Source: Solibacillus merdavium
GTDB lineage: Bacteria > Bacillota > Bacilli > Bacillales_A > Planococcaceae
Direction: 5' to 3'
Assembly: GCF_014836935.1 (NCBI RefSeq)
Contig: NZ_JACSPW010000020.1
Location: 1 to 51,158, forward strand
Length of the DNA: 51,158 bases
The notes below the pieces were generated by a model that had not been told where the DNA came from, ran no database searches, and was given only the letters and a program-made list of their open reading frames with translations. Of the stretch, positions 36,114-44,888 are shown one piece after another (the first letter of the stretch is position 1; every line of letters begins with the position of its first letter). A program made the translations under genes and the position numbers.

Positions 36114-36167
36114 CTTAAACATCCTTAATTTTTAATTATTTTCAGGATTTGGTTAAATTAACAAATG

Positions 36168-36195
36168 AAAAAAACCACCACTTAAAAAGTGATGG
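36168..36195 (-). terminator. Intrinsic terminator after ndk
   Basis: A 9-bp stem (36175-36183/36187-36195, one wobble) followed on the minus strand by seven T. Confidence 0.8.
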
Positions 36196-36212
36196 CTTAA
36201 TGTATGTTCTAA

Positions 36213-36632
36213 TTATTCAGCTAAGCCTTCTGGGAACCATAAACCGATTTCACGTTCAGCAGAAGCTAAAGAGTCAGAACCGTGGATTACGTTGTGAGAT
36301 AAAGTTACAGCGTAGTCACCGCGGATTGTACCAGGAGCTGATTCTTCTGGCTTTGTAGCACCCATCATGATACGAGATAATTGGATAACGTTTTCGCCTT
36401 CCCAAACCATACCGAATACTGGACCTGAAGTAATGAAGTCTACTAATTCACCGAAGAAAGGACGCTCAGCGTGCTCTGCATAGTGTTTTTCAGCTAATTC
36501 ACGAGTTGGTGACATTAATTTTGCTCCGCGCATTACAAAACCGCGACGCTCAAAACGATCTACGATATCACCAATCACTTGACGTTCTACGCCATCTGGT
36601 TTAACCATTAAAAATGTTTTTTCGATTGCCAT
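36213..36632 (-). CDS. ndk: Nucleoside-diphosphate kinase
   Basis: Balances NTP pools by transferring the gamma phosphate through a phospho-histidine. 139 residues from the ATG at 36632 (GGGAGTG upstream; the earlier GTG is not needed). Motifs: [13 protein letters not shown], and the active-site histidine in NVIHGSDS near residue 112. It ends a few residues earlier than the usual ~148, within family variation. Confidence 0.96.
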   Translation of the reverse strand: MAIEKTFLMVKPDGVERQVIGDIVDRFERRGFVMRGAKLMSPTRELAEKHYAEHAERPFFGELVDFITSGPVFGMVWEGENVIQLSRIMMGATKPEESAPGTIRGDYAVTLSHNVIHGSDSLASAEREIGLWFPEGLAE

Positions 36633-36743
36633 TATAAACACTCCCTAAATTTGAGTAAAAGGTTTTACACCTACCGATAAATATTACCAAAATCCTACTC
36701 AAACTGCAACAAATATTAGATTTGGCTATAATTTGGTGCATAT

Positions 36744-37709
36744 TCAGGATTTTCGCTTGCCCATAAATAGAGCAATATCTCGCAACTTTTTCTTCATCGG
36801 ATGATTGGGTAATGCCTCTACTTCTTTTAATGCTTTTTTTAAGTATAGATTACTGATTTTAGTCGCTTCTTTTATCGCATCCGAATTACGTACGAGTGCA
36901 AGCATATTTTGACGCTCCTGCTCAGTTAATCCCGTCGTTGATACTTTTGCTAAGTATGGTGCAAGTAATGGATTGTCCTTCATTAATAAAATAGGCAATG
37001 TAACATTTCCTTGCATTAAATCACTTCCAGCCGGTTTTCCGAGCTGTTTATCTGTTGCTGTGAAATCTAAAATATCATCTACTATTTGAAAGCTCATGCC
37101 TACAAAATATCCGTATCGCTTTAGGTGGCGCACTGTTTTCTCATCAGCACCGCTCACTACTGCACCTAATTCACAGCTTGACTCGATTAACAACGCTGTT
37201 TTTCGTTTAATACGACGGAAATAATCTTTCAAATTTTGATCTAAACGAAACTTATCCTCGATTTGAATGACTTCACCATTTACTAGTTCTACCATTGTTT
37301 TCGCTAATATTTGATGTGCCCTCGGATTTTCAATGCTTGTTACATATTCCAATGCACGTGCAAATATAAAATTCCCTGTATACATCGCTACACGGTTATT
37401 CCACTGCGCTTTTACCGTTTCCCGTCCGCGACGCATATCTGAATCATCAATCACATCATCATGTACTAATGATCCCATATGAATTAATTCCAGTGGGACG
37501 GCGATATTTTTCATTCGCTCAATATTATAGTCACCAAATTTGGCACTTAGTAACGTAAATACTGGTCGAATTCGTTTACCACCAGCTTGCAGTAAATGAA
37601 TAGAGGCATCATTCAATAAGTGTGAAGATGAATTCAACGCTTGTTCTAATTCGTTTTCGATGATTTCTATATCTGATTTGATATCCGCATATAGCATTTT
37701 GATTTTCAT
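36744..37709 (-). CDS. hepT: Heptaprenyl diphosphate synthase component II
   Basis: Catalytic subunit of the heterodimer that builds the C35 side chain of menaquinone-7. 321 residues from the ATG at 37709, aligning with the MKFKM start region of the B. subtilis enzyme; a GTG three codons earlier has a comparable site. First Asp-rich motif LVHDDVIDD, second QIVDDILDF, plus GGKRIRPVF. Grouped with hepS and menG in hepS-menG-hepT order. Confidence 0.95.
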   Translation of the reverse strand: MKIKMLYADIKSDIEIIENELEQALNSSSHLLNDASIHLLQAGGKRIRPVFTLLSAKFGDYNIERMKNIAVPLELIHMGSLVHDDVIDDSDMRRGRETVKAQWNNRVAMYTGNFIFARALEYVTSIENPRAHQILAKTMVELVNGEVIQIEDKFRLDQNLKDYFRRIKRKTALLIESSCELGAVVSGADEKTVRHLKRYGYFVGMSFQIVDDILDFTATDKQLGKPAGSDLMQGNVTLPILLMKDNPLLAPYLAKVSTTGLTEQERQNMLALVRNSDAIKEATKISNLYLKKALKEVEALPNHPMKKKLRDIALFMGKRKS

Positions 37710-37740
37710 CTTTTCCACGCGTCAAAACCTACTCCCACTA

Positions 37741-38442
37741 TTATTTCTTTTTAAAACCCATGTGCATAGCTGCTGCCCCACCGCTATATGGTTTATATGT
37801 GACATTTTCATACCCAGCTTCGCGGAACATTTGCGCTAACTTTTTCATGCCAGGAAAGTCTTTTGCCGACTCCTGAAGCCATGAATATTCTTTATAGCTT
37901 TTTGCAAATAATTTCCCGAAAATCGGCATGACATAGTTAAAGTAAAAACGGAAAAGTTGACGATATACCGGTATTTCAGATTGTGAAGTTTCCAGACAAA
38001 CTACCATTCCCCCTGGCTTAACAACACGATTCATTTCACGCAATACTTCCATATAATCAGGTACGTTTCGCAAACCAAAGCCAATCGTTACATAGTCGAA
38101 TGTATTATCTTCAAATGGAAGCTCCATTGCATTTCCATGAATTAACTCTATGTTTTGAATATTTTCTGTTTTTTGCTTACCGACTTTCAGCATGTTCTCA
38201 CTAAAGTCCAGCCCTTTTACAACACCTTCTTCACCTACTGCCTTTGAAAGAGCAATAGTCCAGTCAGCAGTACCGCAGCATACGTCCAGGCATGTGGAAC
38301 CCTTTTTAACGGCCATACGCTTCATCGTATCTTCACGCCATCCTACATGCATTTGAAAGCTGATAACGGAGTTCATTTTATCGTAGTTTTCTGAAATGTT
38401 TTCAAACACTTCATGAACATGTTCTTCTTTCGATTTTGCCAT
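37741..38442 (-). CDS. menG: Demethylmenaquinone methyltransferase
   Basis: SAM-dependent C-methylation, the last step to menaquinone. 233 residues with class I methyltransferase motifs: [24 protein letters not shown] (motif I), [32 protein letters not shown] and a C-terminal [16 protein letters not shown]. It lies between hepS and hepT, so ring methylation and the prenyl tail are made from one transcript. Confidence 0.96.
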   Translation of the reverse strand: MAKSKEEHVHEVFENISENYDKMNSVISFQMHVGWREDTMKRMAVKKGSTCLDVCCGTADWTIALSKAVGEEGVVKGLDFSENMLKVGKQKTENIQNIELIHGNAMELPFEDNTFDYVTIGFGLRNVPDYMEVLREMNRVVKPGGMVVCLETSQSEIPVYRQLFRFYFNYVMPIFGKLFAKSYKEYSWLQESAKDFPGMKKLAQMFREAGYENVTYKPYSGGAAAMHMGFKKK

Positions 38443-38466
38443 TTTTTCAAAACCTTTCTAAATTCA

Positions 38467-39213
38467 CTACAAAGTGATGTATTGCTCAATGGAATGTTTT
38501 AAATCATCGTGGATATGGCTTTGCTTCAAAACTTCTAATGCCCGTTGTTTTCGGGTAATCAGTTGCCCATGCAGCCTTTCCATTGTTGATTCAAGAACAG
38601 TTGGATTATCAGCTAAGGCCAATGCTCTATACAGAAAACCTTGTTTTGTATCCTGTATCAATCCATATTCTTTTTTCAAACGAATAAATGTCAATGTATT
38701 TTCCATAAGTTCAGTATAGGCGTTGTAACCGTATACATCATAGTATTGCGAAATCAATGCACTTTCAATTACCGTTAAACTATGAACCCATTGCTCAACG
38801 GAACGGGTTTCCGTCTCATAAATGCGTATTTGATGCTCACAGCGATCTACAATTCCTTTTGACAATTTTTGAATTAGTCTAATATTACCGGACTGTGCAA
38901 GTAGTTGATAATAGCGACCACTATAATAATCTCCCGACAGGACAATGAGTTGCTGTTCCTTACTTGTAGCATCTACTTCCAATACCTTTTCGTGTTCCAG
39001 AAGCGATGCATGTACAATACCAACAGTTACTGCACTTACTTTATGGTCGTCAGTCATTGCAGCCCCATTCAAAAAAGGGAGCTGGATAAAAAACAATTGT
39101 TCTTCTTGTAACGTAGGTTGTCCAACATTTTGAAGTAATGCTCTATGATGAACATGCTGTAGAATATTTGATTGTAACGTTTGAACCGACTGTATAATAG
39201 ATGTTGCACTCAT
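38467..39213 (-). CDS. hepS: Heptaprenyl diphosphate synthase component I
   Basis: Non-catalytic partner of HepT. 248 helical residues with the family motif LSGDYYSGRYYQLLA near 92-106 and no Asp-rich motifs of its own. Sequence outside this core is weakly conserved, as usual. Located between mtrB and menG, as in B. subtilis. Confidence 0.88.
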   Translation of the reverse strand: MSATSIIQSVQTLQSNILQHVHHRALLQNVGQPTLQEEQLFFIQLPFLNGAAMTDDHKVSAVTVGIVHASLLEHEKVLEVDATSKEQQLIVLSGDYYSGRYYQLLAQSGNIRLIQKLSKGIVDRCEHQIRIYETETRSVEQWVHSLTVIESALISQYYDVYGYNAYTELMENTLTFIRLKKEYGLIQDTKQGFLYRALALADNPTVLESTMERLHGQLITRKQRALEVLKQSHIHDDLKHSIEQYITL

Positions 39214-39286
39214 AGAAATTACTCCATTTCAATGTTTTAAAGCATATTATCAGAATTTTTATATAAAATTTGTGCTTTTGCATTCA

Positions 39287-39502
39287 TTATTTTTTACTTT
39301 GGATTGTTCCATGGGCAGAATGAATTTTTGCTTTGCCACGAATTTTCATCGCAGATGTATGCTCGGTAAACTGGGCAATCATTACTTCACCTGCATCCAA
39401 CTTTTCAGAATGGTGAAATTTCGTATCGGTACCACGAGTTAGACCAATTACATGTACACCATCTTCTTCTGCTTCGATAATAATATAATCTGGTTGCGCC
39501 AT
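39287..39502 (-). CDS. mtrB: Trp RNA-binding attenuation protein (TRAP)
   Basis: 71 residues from the ATG at 39502 (GGTGGGGG 8 nt upstream). Forms an 11-mer ring that binds (G/U)AG repeats when loaded with tryptophan. RNA-contact lysine/arginine equivalents lie in KFHHSEKL and MKIRGKAK. Pairs with folE in the classic mtrA-mtrB order. Its normal target, the trp operon, is absent from the nearby aro cluster, so its targets must be elsewhere. Confidence 0.95.
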   Translation of the reverse strand: MAQPDYIIIEAEEDGVHVIGLTRGTDTKFHHSEKLDAGEVMIAQFTEHTSAMKIRGKAKIHSAHGTIQSKK

Positions 39503-39556
39503 TTGATAATCCCCCACCTGTTAATTTCTTTGTTTATAATACCATATTTTTTCGAC

Positions 39557-40126
39557 TTATTTCATTTGGATGAAAGTAATCACTTCATTGCGCTTCGTAT
39601 CATCTTCTTCATAAACACCGCGCGCGACTGCCGTCAGAGTTTTAGAACCAGGTTTTTTCAATCCACGCATTGTCATACACATATGCTCGGCCTCAACAAC
39701 AACATAGACGCCTTTAGGATTTAACATTTCCATAATAGTATCTGCTACAGTCGAAGTTATGCGTTCTTGTAGCTGTGGACGGCGTGCAACAGATTCCAGG
39801 CAGCGTCCTAGCTTGCTTAGACCGGCTACCTTACCGTCTTTTGGTATGTATGCTATATGGGCAGTACCATAGAAAGGAACTAAGTGATGCTCGCACATAG
39901 AGAAGAACGGGATATCCTTTACCAATACAAATTCTTCGTGGTCTTCATGAAAGACTGTACTAAAATAATCACGTGGATCTTCATTTAAACCACTGAACAT
40001 TTCTGCATACATTTTTGAAACACGTTTTGGCGTATCAAGTAATCCTTCACGCTCTACATCTTCTCCTACTGCCTCTAAAATCATTTTTACTGCTTCTTCT
40101 ATCTTTTTTAAATCGACATTTGCCAT
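39557..40126 (-). CDS. folE: GTP cyclohydrolase I
   Basis: First step of folate synthesis (mtrA in B. subtilis). 189 residues with zinc ligands in [11 protein letters not shown] and EHMCMTMRG, the [16 protein letters not shown] motif and [15 protein letters not shown] precedes the ATG. A promoter with extended -10 lies ~105-130 bp upstream. Confidence 0.97.
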   Translation of the reverse strand: MANVDLKKIEEAVKMILEAVGEDVEREGLLDTPKRVSKMYAEMFSGLNEDPRDYFSTVFHEDHEEFVLVKDIPFFSMCEHHLVPFYGTAHIAYIPKDGKVAGLSKLGRCLESVARRPQLQERITSTVADTIMEMLNPKGVYVVVEAEHMCMTMRGLKKPGSKTLTAVARGVYEEDDTKRNEVITFIQMK

Positions 40127-40228
40127 GGAAATCAGGTCCTCCTAGAAACCAAAACGTTTTTATGTATACGTCTATCTATATTTATTCTCATTAAATGCTG
40201 TTATTTTCGTTATAAAATACACTCTTGA

Positions 40229-40257
40229 ATCGTAGCACATTAGACGCGTAAGTTCAA
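40229..40257 (-). promoter_or_regulatory. SigA-type promoter of folE
   Basis: Minus strand TTGAAC (40257-40252), 17-bp spacer, TACGAT (40234-40229) preceded by TGC (extended -10). Confidence 0.6.
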
Positions 40258-40454
40258 AAGAGTTCTACTTTTTTTAGCATAGTTATTCAAAAACAAAAAG
40301 AAATAAACCGAAGCTCTAAATTCCCCGTCAAATTCCGAAACCAATTCGGCGGTCCAACTCATAAGAACAGAGGAATTGGCACTGTAGCCTAAACGAAAAC
40401 CAACCTTATTAATCGATTACCAAAAGCACAACGAGCCTATCATTTCCAGGCATC
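40258..40454. other. Intergenic region between folE promoter and hbs terminator
   Basis: About 200 bp with no ORF worth calling. A short CCGAA/TTCGG hairpin (about 40334-40350) is visible but lacks a T tract. No known riboswitch recognised. Confidence 0.5.
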
Positions 40455-40492
40455 AAAAAAGAGTAGCCCTCAGTTAGACTGAGAGCTACTCT
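40455..40492 (-). terminator. Intrinsic terminator of hbs
   Basis: AGAGTAGC (40460-40467) pairs with 40485-40492 and CTCAG with CTGAG inside. Six T follow on the minus strand. Confidence 0.85.
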
Positions 40493-40512
40493 ATGTACTT
40501 CCAGAGGCTGAA

Positions 40513-40785
40513 TTATTTTACAGCGTCTTTAAGTGCTTTACCTGGTTTAAAAGCAGGTACTTTCGAAGCAGCGATTTCGATTTCCTTACCTGTTTGTGGG
40601 TTACGACCTTTACGCGCTGCACGCTCACGAACTTCAAAGTTACCAAAACCGATTAATTGTACTTTGTCACCCTTTGCAAGAGCATCTTGAATTGTATCAA
40701 ATACAGCTTCAACTGCTTTAGAAGCGTCCTTTTTAGAAAGACCTGCAGCTTCAGCAACAGAGTTTACTAATTCTGTTTTATTCAC
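40513..40785 (-). CDS. hbs: HU-family DNA-binding protein
   Basis: Nucleoid protein, 90 residues from a GTG at 40785 that has AGGAGG 8 nt upstream. Starting there gives [16 protein letters not shown], matching HU length; the alternative GTG at 40794 falls inside the ribosome-binding site. DNA-arm signature [19 protein letters not shown] and C-terminal [14 protein letters not shown]. Located between spoIVA and folE, with a good promoter (TTGCGT-N17-TAATCT, extended -10). Confidence 0.96.
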   Translation of the reverse strand: MNKTELVNSVAEAAGLSKKDASKAVEAVFDTIQDALAKGDKVQLIGFGNFEVRERAARKGRNPQTGKEIEIAASKVPAFKPGKALKDAVK

Positions 40786-40831
40786 ACCATTCACCTCCTC
40801 TCAAAGGGTCATGAATCTAAATCCTGTAAAA

Positions 40832-40860
40832 AGATTAACATACAGAAAACCGCTACGCAA
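40832..40860 (-). promoter_or_regulatory. SigA promoter of hbs with extended -10
   Basis: Minus strand TTGCGT (40860-40855), 17-bp spacer, TAATCT (40837-40832) preceded by TGT. Confidence 0.6.
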
Positions 40861-40912
40861 CTGAATTCATTCATGTTTCGCTTATATTTTAACTTTTTTT
40901 GCAAAAAAACAG

Positions 40913-40958
40913 AAATTACAGGACAATTCACCTATAAAAGTGAACGGTCCTGTAATTT
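40913..40958 (-). terminator. Long hairpin terminator after spoIVA
   Basis: AAATTACAGGAC (40913-40924) pairs with GTCCTGTAATTT (40947-40958), extended inside by ATTCAC/GTGAA. T-rich tracts follow on both strands. Confidence 0.75.
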
Positions 40959-40983
40959 TTCTATCACGATATTTTACTGAATA

Positions 40984-42462
40984 CTAAATAATAAATGTTA
41001 TTAAACCTCTTTCTCCTTCATTAATTAATCTTTCCAACATTAAACGCATTCTGTTTTTTGCATGAGTCGGGACACCACTCATTTTATAGCGTATACTTTC
41101 TGTTAATACTTCATGTAGAGGGGTACCAAATAATTGAGTTTGCCATAATGCCTGACGATCATATTCATACGCATGTTGCAAATCTTTCAGCAAATGCTGG
41201 CTATGAAACTCTGAGCCAATTAATGGTGAAAATTCTGCTTCCATATCTATACGAATAATATGGTAGGATGGAGCAGTTGCTTTCATTCGTACTCCATAGA
41301 AATTATTTTGCTCAATCAATTCAGGCTCAGTAGGAGTAAATTCGTCCATTGCAGGCAATGTAACACCATAACCATTTTCCTTCGCCTGTTCAATTGCTTC
41401 ACGGAATCTGCTTTGTGCCGCTTTGGCTTCTGCTGCCTCCTTTATAAATAAAAGCCATTCTTTTTTCGATTCAACTGGTTTATCGAGCCACTCTGCACAC
41501 GCTTCTTTATAGTAATCGTTATGGATATTGACACGTAACGTAGCAATTCCTTGCCCAGCATCAATGTTTTCCACCGTACAGCTTTCTATAAAGTCAATTT
41601 CACGGAGCAATTGACTTGCAGCTTCTACATCACGAATTTTCATCGCATCATCTTGTAATTGTGACGTAGCAAATGATAATGTTTCATTTAAATGATGATG
41701 CTCATCCAACACATCCAACCAATCTGGCTTTTCTACCTGAATCTCATTTACATTAAATTCAAATAGTGCTTCTTGCAAAATCATCATAACGTCGTTTAAT
41801 TGCATTTGTTGAATAGCAGTCGGAATTACAGGTACATCATATTTTTGAACTAATTCCTGCTGTAGTTTCTGTGTATCAGCCGAATGTGGGGCTGTACTAT
41901 TAAGTACAATAACGAATGGTTTTCCGATTTCCGTAAGCTGCTCAATAATTTGCTTCTCTGCTTTTTCTACAGCCGCCCGTGACATTCCATTTACCGTTCC
42001 ATCTGTCGTTACGACAATCCCGATATTGGCATGGTCACGAATAACTTTATCTGTTCCGATTTTTGCAGCTTCCTGAAAAGCAATTGCTTCATTATGCCAT
42101 GGTGTTTGCACATATTTTGGTCCGGACTCGTCTTCATAACCCTTAGCTCCCTCAATTACATATCCAACACAATCTACAAATCGTACACGGAATGGTATTG
42201 AACTTTCTCCAAATGCAACAGTAGTTCCCTGAGCAGGAACAAACTTCGGCTCTGCCGTCATAATCGTAGGTCCAGGAGAACTTTGTGGAAGCTCATCCAT
42301 TGCACGCATACGGTCTTCCGCATTCTCAATATTAGGCAATATCACGCCTTCCATGACCTTTTTAACAAACGTCGACTTACCAACACGAACTGGTCCTACT
42401 ACACCAATATAAAGATCACCATTCGTACGTTCCGCCAGTTGCTGAAAAATATGCTCGCTAAT
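40984..42462 (-). CDS. spoIVA: Stage IV sporulation protein A (coat-basement ATPase), AUU start
   Basis: 492 residues if started at ATT 42462, exactly the B. subtilis length. The start is placed there because AAAGGAGG lies 7 nt upstream and the frame between the previous stop and ATT has no ATG, GTG or TTG. The first ATG (42354) would delete the P-loop GPVRVGKSTF. The N terminus (EHIFQQLAERTNGDLY) matches family sequences. Further motifs: DELPQSSPGPTIMTAEPKFVP, VDCVGYVIEGAKGYEDE, and the C-terminal ERLINEGERGLI that targets the forespore membrane. Expressed from a SigE-type promoter; SpoIVA polymerises with ATP to anchor the coat. Confidence 0.93.
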   Translation of the reverse strand: MSEHIFQQLAERTNGDLYIGVVGPVRVGKSTFVKKVMEGVILPNIENAEDRMRAMDELPQSSPGPTIMTAEPKFVPAQGTTVAFGESSIPFRVRFVDCVGYVIEGAKGYEDESGPKYVQTPWHNEAIAFQEAAKIGTDKVIRDHANIGIVVTTDGTVNGMSRAAVEKAEKQIIEQLTEIGKPFVIVLNSTAPHSADTQKLQQELVQKYDVPVIPTAIQQMQLNDVMMILQEALFEFNVNEIQVEKPDWLDVLDEHHHLNETLSFATSQLQDDAMKIRDVEAASQLLREIDFIESCTVENIDAGQGIATLRVNIHNDYYKEACAEWLDKPVESKKEWLLFIKEAAEAKAAQSRFREAIEQAKENGYGVTLPAMDEFTPTEPELIEQNNFYGVRMKATAPSYHIIRIDMEAEFSPLIGSEFHSQHLLKDLQHAYEYDRQALWQTQLFGTPLHEVLTESIRYKMSGVPTHAKNRMRLMLERLINEGERGLITFII

Positions 42463-42524
42463 CGTATTGCCTCCTTTATATGCCTTAATCTTCTGTTTCC
42501 AGTTAAAGTATTCATTATCAAAAC

Positions 42525-42553
42525 ACTATATGTATATCTGGTTATAAATATGA
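42525..42553 (-). promoter_or_regulatory. SigE-type sporulation promoter of spoIVA
   Basis: Minus strand TCATATT (42553-42547), 14-bp spacer, CATATAGT (42532-42525). This matches the SigE pattern KMATATT-N14-CATAnnnT. The leader to the ATT codon is ~55 nt. Confidence 0.7.
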
Positions 42554-42554
42554 A

Positions 42555-42594
42555 AAATGGTGTACTAAAAGTTTCACCTTTTTGTACACCATTT
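42555..42594 (-). terminator. Intrinsic terminator of the yphF-type lipoprotein gene
   Basis: An 11-bp stem (42555-42565/42584-42594) with five T following on the minus strand. It abuts the spoIVA promoter, 4 nt after the lipoprotein stop. Confidence 0.8.
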
Positions 42595-42597
42595 CCG

Positions 42598-43320
42598 TTA
42601 TTTTTCTTTTTTTGTTGGATCATACATAATGATTGGCTCATTGTTTTCATCTACTGTGTAGGGCAGCGAATATGCCGGAACTACCGGAAAATTATCCACT
42701 AAAATTTCACGTATGTCGTCTCCAGGTTGCGCAACAATATCGTTATCTTTCATATACGTATATAAATCAATCGAATAATCAACGTATAAATCCCCTTCTG
42801 CGGATACAACAATCGGTAATTGATTATTCGAATACGGACTCTGAACTGTCACATTTTCTTTATAGCCAATATTTTCAAAGTTAATTGTATAGACATGCTC
42901 TGCCACTTTATCTTTAAATTGTGGATATTTAGTCCCTTTAAATCGAATATTAATTTCACGTATACGCTCAGGTGTACGTAAATCAACAAGCTTTACAGTA
43001 GGGTTTTCTTCCGGATTCCATATAATATACTGGAATATCCCACCCTTTTCATAGGCATTCTGTGGTGGAGAACCAATATATTTTGGAACAAGTTTTTCAA
43101 AATCAATTAAATATTTAATGAAGATGTCTGTGTCCTGGTCGCGTGTTTTAATTGGTAACACCCCAGTATCTTCACGGTACTCATTAACAGCCCGCTGGAC
43201 GCCTGCAAGCATATCGACATCAGGTCTTAAGCTGGATTGATCGAAGTTAGCCGATGAGCCACATCCTGCCAACAACAATGTGACTATTGATAACAGCACA
43301 AACCATTTTGATAATTTCAT
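42598..43320 (-). CDS. YphF-like lipoprotein
   Basis: 240 residues with a type II signal peptide and lipobox LLLAGC (Cys at ~20), so anchored to the outer face of the membrane. The rest is a soluble extracytoplasmic domain (DVDMLAGVQRAVNEYREDTGVLP, then a beta-rich half). It occupies the yphF slot between spoIVA and the DUF2768 gene/gpsA. No enzymatic motif; function unknown. Confidence 0.8.
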   Translation of the reverse strand: MKLSKWFVLLSIVTLLLAGCGSSANFDQSSLRPDVDMLAGVQRAVNEYREDTGVLPIKTRDQDTDIFIKYLIDFEKLVPKYIGSPPQNAYEKGGIFQYIIWNPEENPTVKLVDLRTPERIREINIRFKGTKYPQFKDKVAEHVYTINFENIGYKENVTVQSPYSNNQLPIVVSAEGDLYVDYSIDLYTYMKDNDIVAQPGDDIREILVDNFPVVPAYSLPYTVDENNEPIIMYDPTKKEK

Positions 43321-43339
43321 AATATGTATTCCCCCTCTC

Positions 43340-43609
43340 TTAGTTCGGCCATGTTAATATGACAAGCACCATCAATAATGTACCGATAAAAAACATTACA
43401 TAGGCAACAAGTTTAAGTAAAATCGATAAAAACATATTATGTATCCATTTACGGACTGCTGTAATTATTAATAATGAAGCTAATAATAAGCCAATTGAAT
43501 AAAACGAAACCCACATAACATCCAATGCATGCATAGTAGCTAAAGGTCCGCGCGCAGAGTTTAATAGTAGATTTGACATTGGGTTCATCGATTGTAGAAT
43601 GTGCTGCAC
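43340..43609 (-). CDS. DUF2768 small membrane protein (YphE position)
   Basis: 89 residues from a GTG at 43609 with AAAGGCGG upstream; an internal ATG at 43588 or 43579 would give a length closer to the family (~70). Two TM helices: MWVSFYSIGLLLASLLIITAV and LVAYVMFFIGTLLMVLVIL. Lies between gpsA and the YphF-type lipoprotein as in B. subtilis. Function unknown. Confidence 0.75.
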   Translation of the reverse strand: MQHILQSMNPMSNLLLNSARGPLATMHALDVMWVSFYSIGLLLASLLIITAVRKWIHNMFLSILLKLVAYVMFFIGTLLMVLVILTWPN

Positions 43610-43675
43610 TGTTAAAACCGCCTTTCTATAAATTTTCGCGTTATTCCGCTAATAATTATAGCCTTTTCAGGTAAA

Positions 43676-43705
43676 AAAAAACAGGAGGCATACAAGTATC
43701 CCTCC
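43676..43705 (-). terminator. Intrinsic terminator downstream of gpsA
   Basis: GGAGG...CCTCC stem (43684-43705) with an inner ATA/TAT, followed on the minus strand by a T-rich run. Confidence 0.65.
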
Positions 43706-43760
43706 CTATTTGTGACAAATTATTAAATTTTAAAGATTTAGCCATCTTAAAATAAGGCGA

Positions 43761-44774
43761 TTAGCTCATTTCATCGATTTCGCTTTTTTTCGTTCGCAGC
43801 ATTAAAGATTCAACTAATGCTTTTGGTTCCATATCGTTAAATAACACATCGTACAGCGCTGATGTAATAGGCATCGAAACTTCGTATTTTTGGGATAATT
43901 GATAAGCTGCTTTTGTCGTACGCACCCCTTCGACAACCATACCCATCTCTTCCAACACCTGCTCAAGCTTCATTCCTTTTCCAAGCATATTACCTGCCCG
44001 CCAGTTACGTGAATGGACACTTGTACAAGTTACGATTAAGTCACCCATCCCCGTCAGCCCAGCAAATGTAAAAGGATTACCACCCATTTTTACACCGAGA
44101 CGTGTTATTTCCGCTAAGCCACGTGTAATAAGAGCTGCCTTTGCATTATCGCCAAAATTCAGACCATCCGTCATACCCGCTGCAAGAGCAATTACATTTT
44201 TGAGGGCCCCACCTATTTCAACACCAATGACATCATCATTCGTATACACACGCAAATAGTGGTTCATAAACAGATCTTGCACCTTTTCCGCTGCCTTTAA
44301 ATTTCGGCAAGCGGCAGTTACCGTTGTAGGATGCTGCAGCACAACTTCCTCTGCGTGCGAAGGTCCTGAAAGTACAACGATGTCACTTACGACATCAGGT
44401 ACTAAGCTTTCTTTCATTAACTCAGAAATACGCATTAATGTATCTGGTTCTATTCCTTTTGAAACATGTACAAATAAAGATTTGCCAGTAATATATTTCG
44501 AAATATTCTCACAAACTTCACGGATTCCTTTTGTTGGTACAGCCATGACGATTGTTGATCCGTGCTTTGCTGCTGTTGCTAAATTTGAAGTTGCCTTTAA
44601 ATTCTGTGGCAGCACGGTATTGGGTAAATATTTTTTATTCGTATGCTGTTCATTTATTTCGTTCGCCTGGTCTTCTCGATGAGACCAAATTAACGTATTA
44701 TGTCCGTTTTCCGCCAAAACGATTGCCAGGGCAGTACCCCAGGAGCCTGCGCCTAAAACTACTACATTTTCCAT
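43761..44774 (-). CDS. gpsA: Glycerol-3-phosphate dehydrogenase [NAD(P)+]
   Basis: Makes sn-glycerol 3-phosphate for phospholipids. 337 residues: N-terminal VLGAGSWGTALA, SGPSHAEEVV, the catalytic lysine region GGALKNVIALAAG, and FAGLTGMGDLIVTCTS with the substrate-binding helix. Gene order der-gpsA-yphE-yphF-spoIVA is conserved with B. subtilis. Confidence 0.97.
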   Translation of the reverse strand: MENVVVLGAGSWGTALAIVLAENGHNTLIWSHREDQANEINEQHTNKKYLPNTVLPQNLKATSNLATAAKHGSTIVMAVPTKGIREVCENISKYITGKSLFVHVSKGIEPDTLMRISELMKESLVPDVVSDIVVLSGPSHAEEVVLQHPTTVTAACRNLKAAEKVQDLFMNHYLRVYTNDDVIGVEIGGALKNVIALAAGMTDGLNFGDNAKAALITRGLAEITRLGVKMGGNPFTFAGLTGMGDLIVTCTSVHSRNWRAGNMLGKGMKLEQVLEEMGMVVEGVRTTKAAYQLSQKYEVSMPITSALYDVLFNDMEPKALVESLMLRTKKSEIDEMS

Positions 44775-44843
44775 TAATAAACCCCCAATTTCACTTAAAG
44801 TTCCTTATTATAATTTCCTTCAAGCTAAATTCCCTTTATGTAC

Positions 44844-44874
44844 AAAAACGCTAGTTCATTTTCATAAACTAGCG
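44844..44874 (-). terminator. Intrinsic terminator of der
   Basis: CGCTAGTT (44849-44856) pairs with AACTAGCG (44867-44874), then five T on the minus strand. Separates der from gpsA. Confidence 0.8.
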
Positions 44875-44888
44875 CCCTGTACATTTAA

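Noticed and set aside
40984-42354. spoIVA as a 456-residue protein starting at ATG 42354
   Set aside because: It would lack the Walker A motif that is encoded in the same frame just upstream behind a strong ribosome-binding site.
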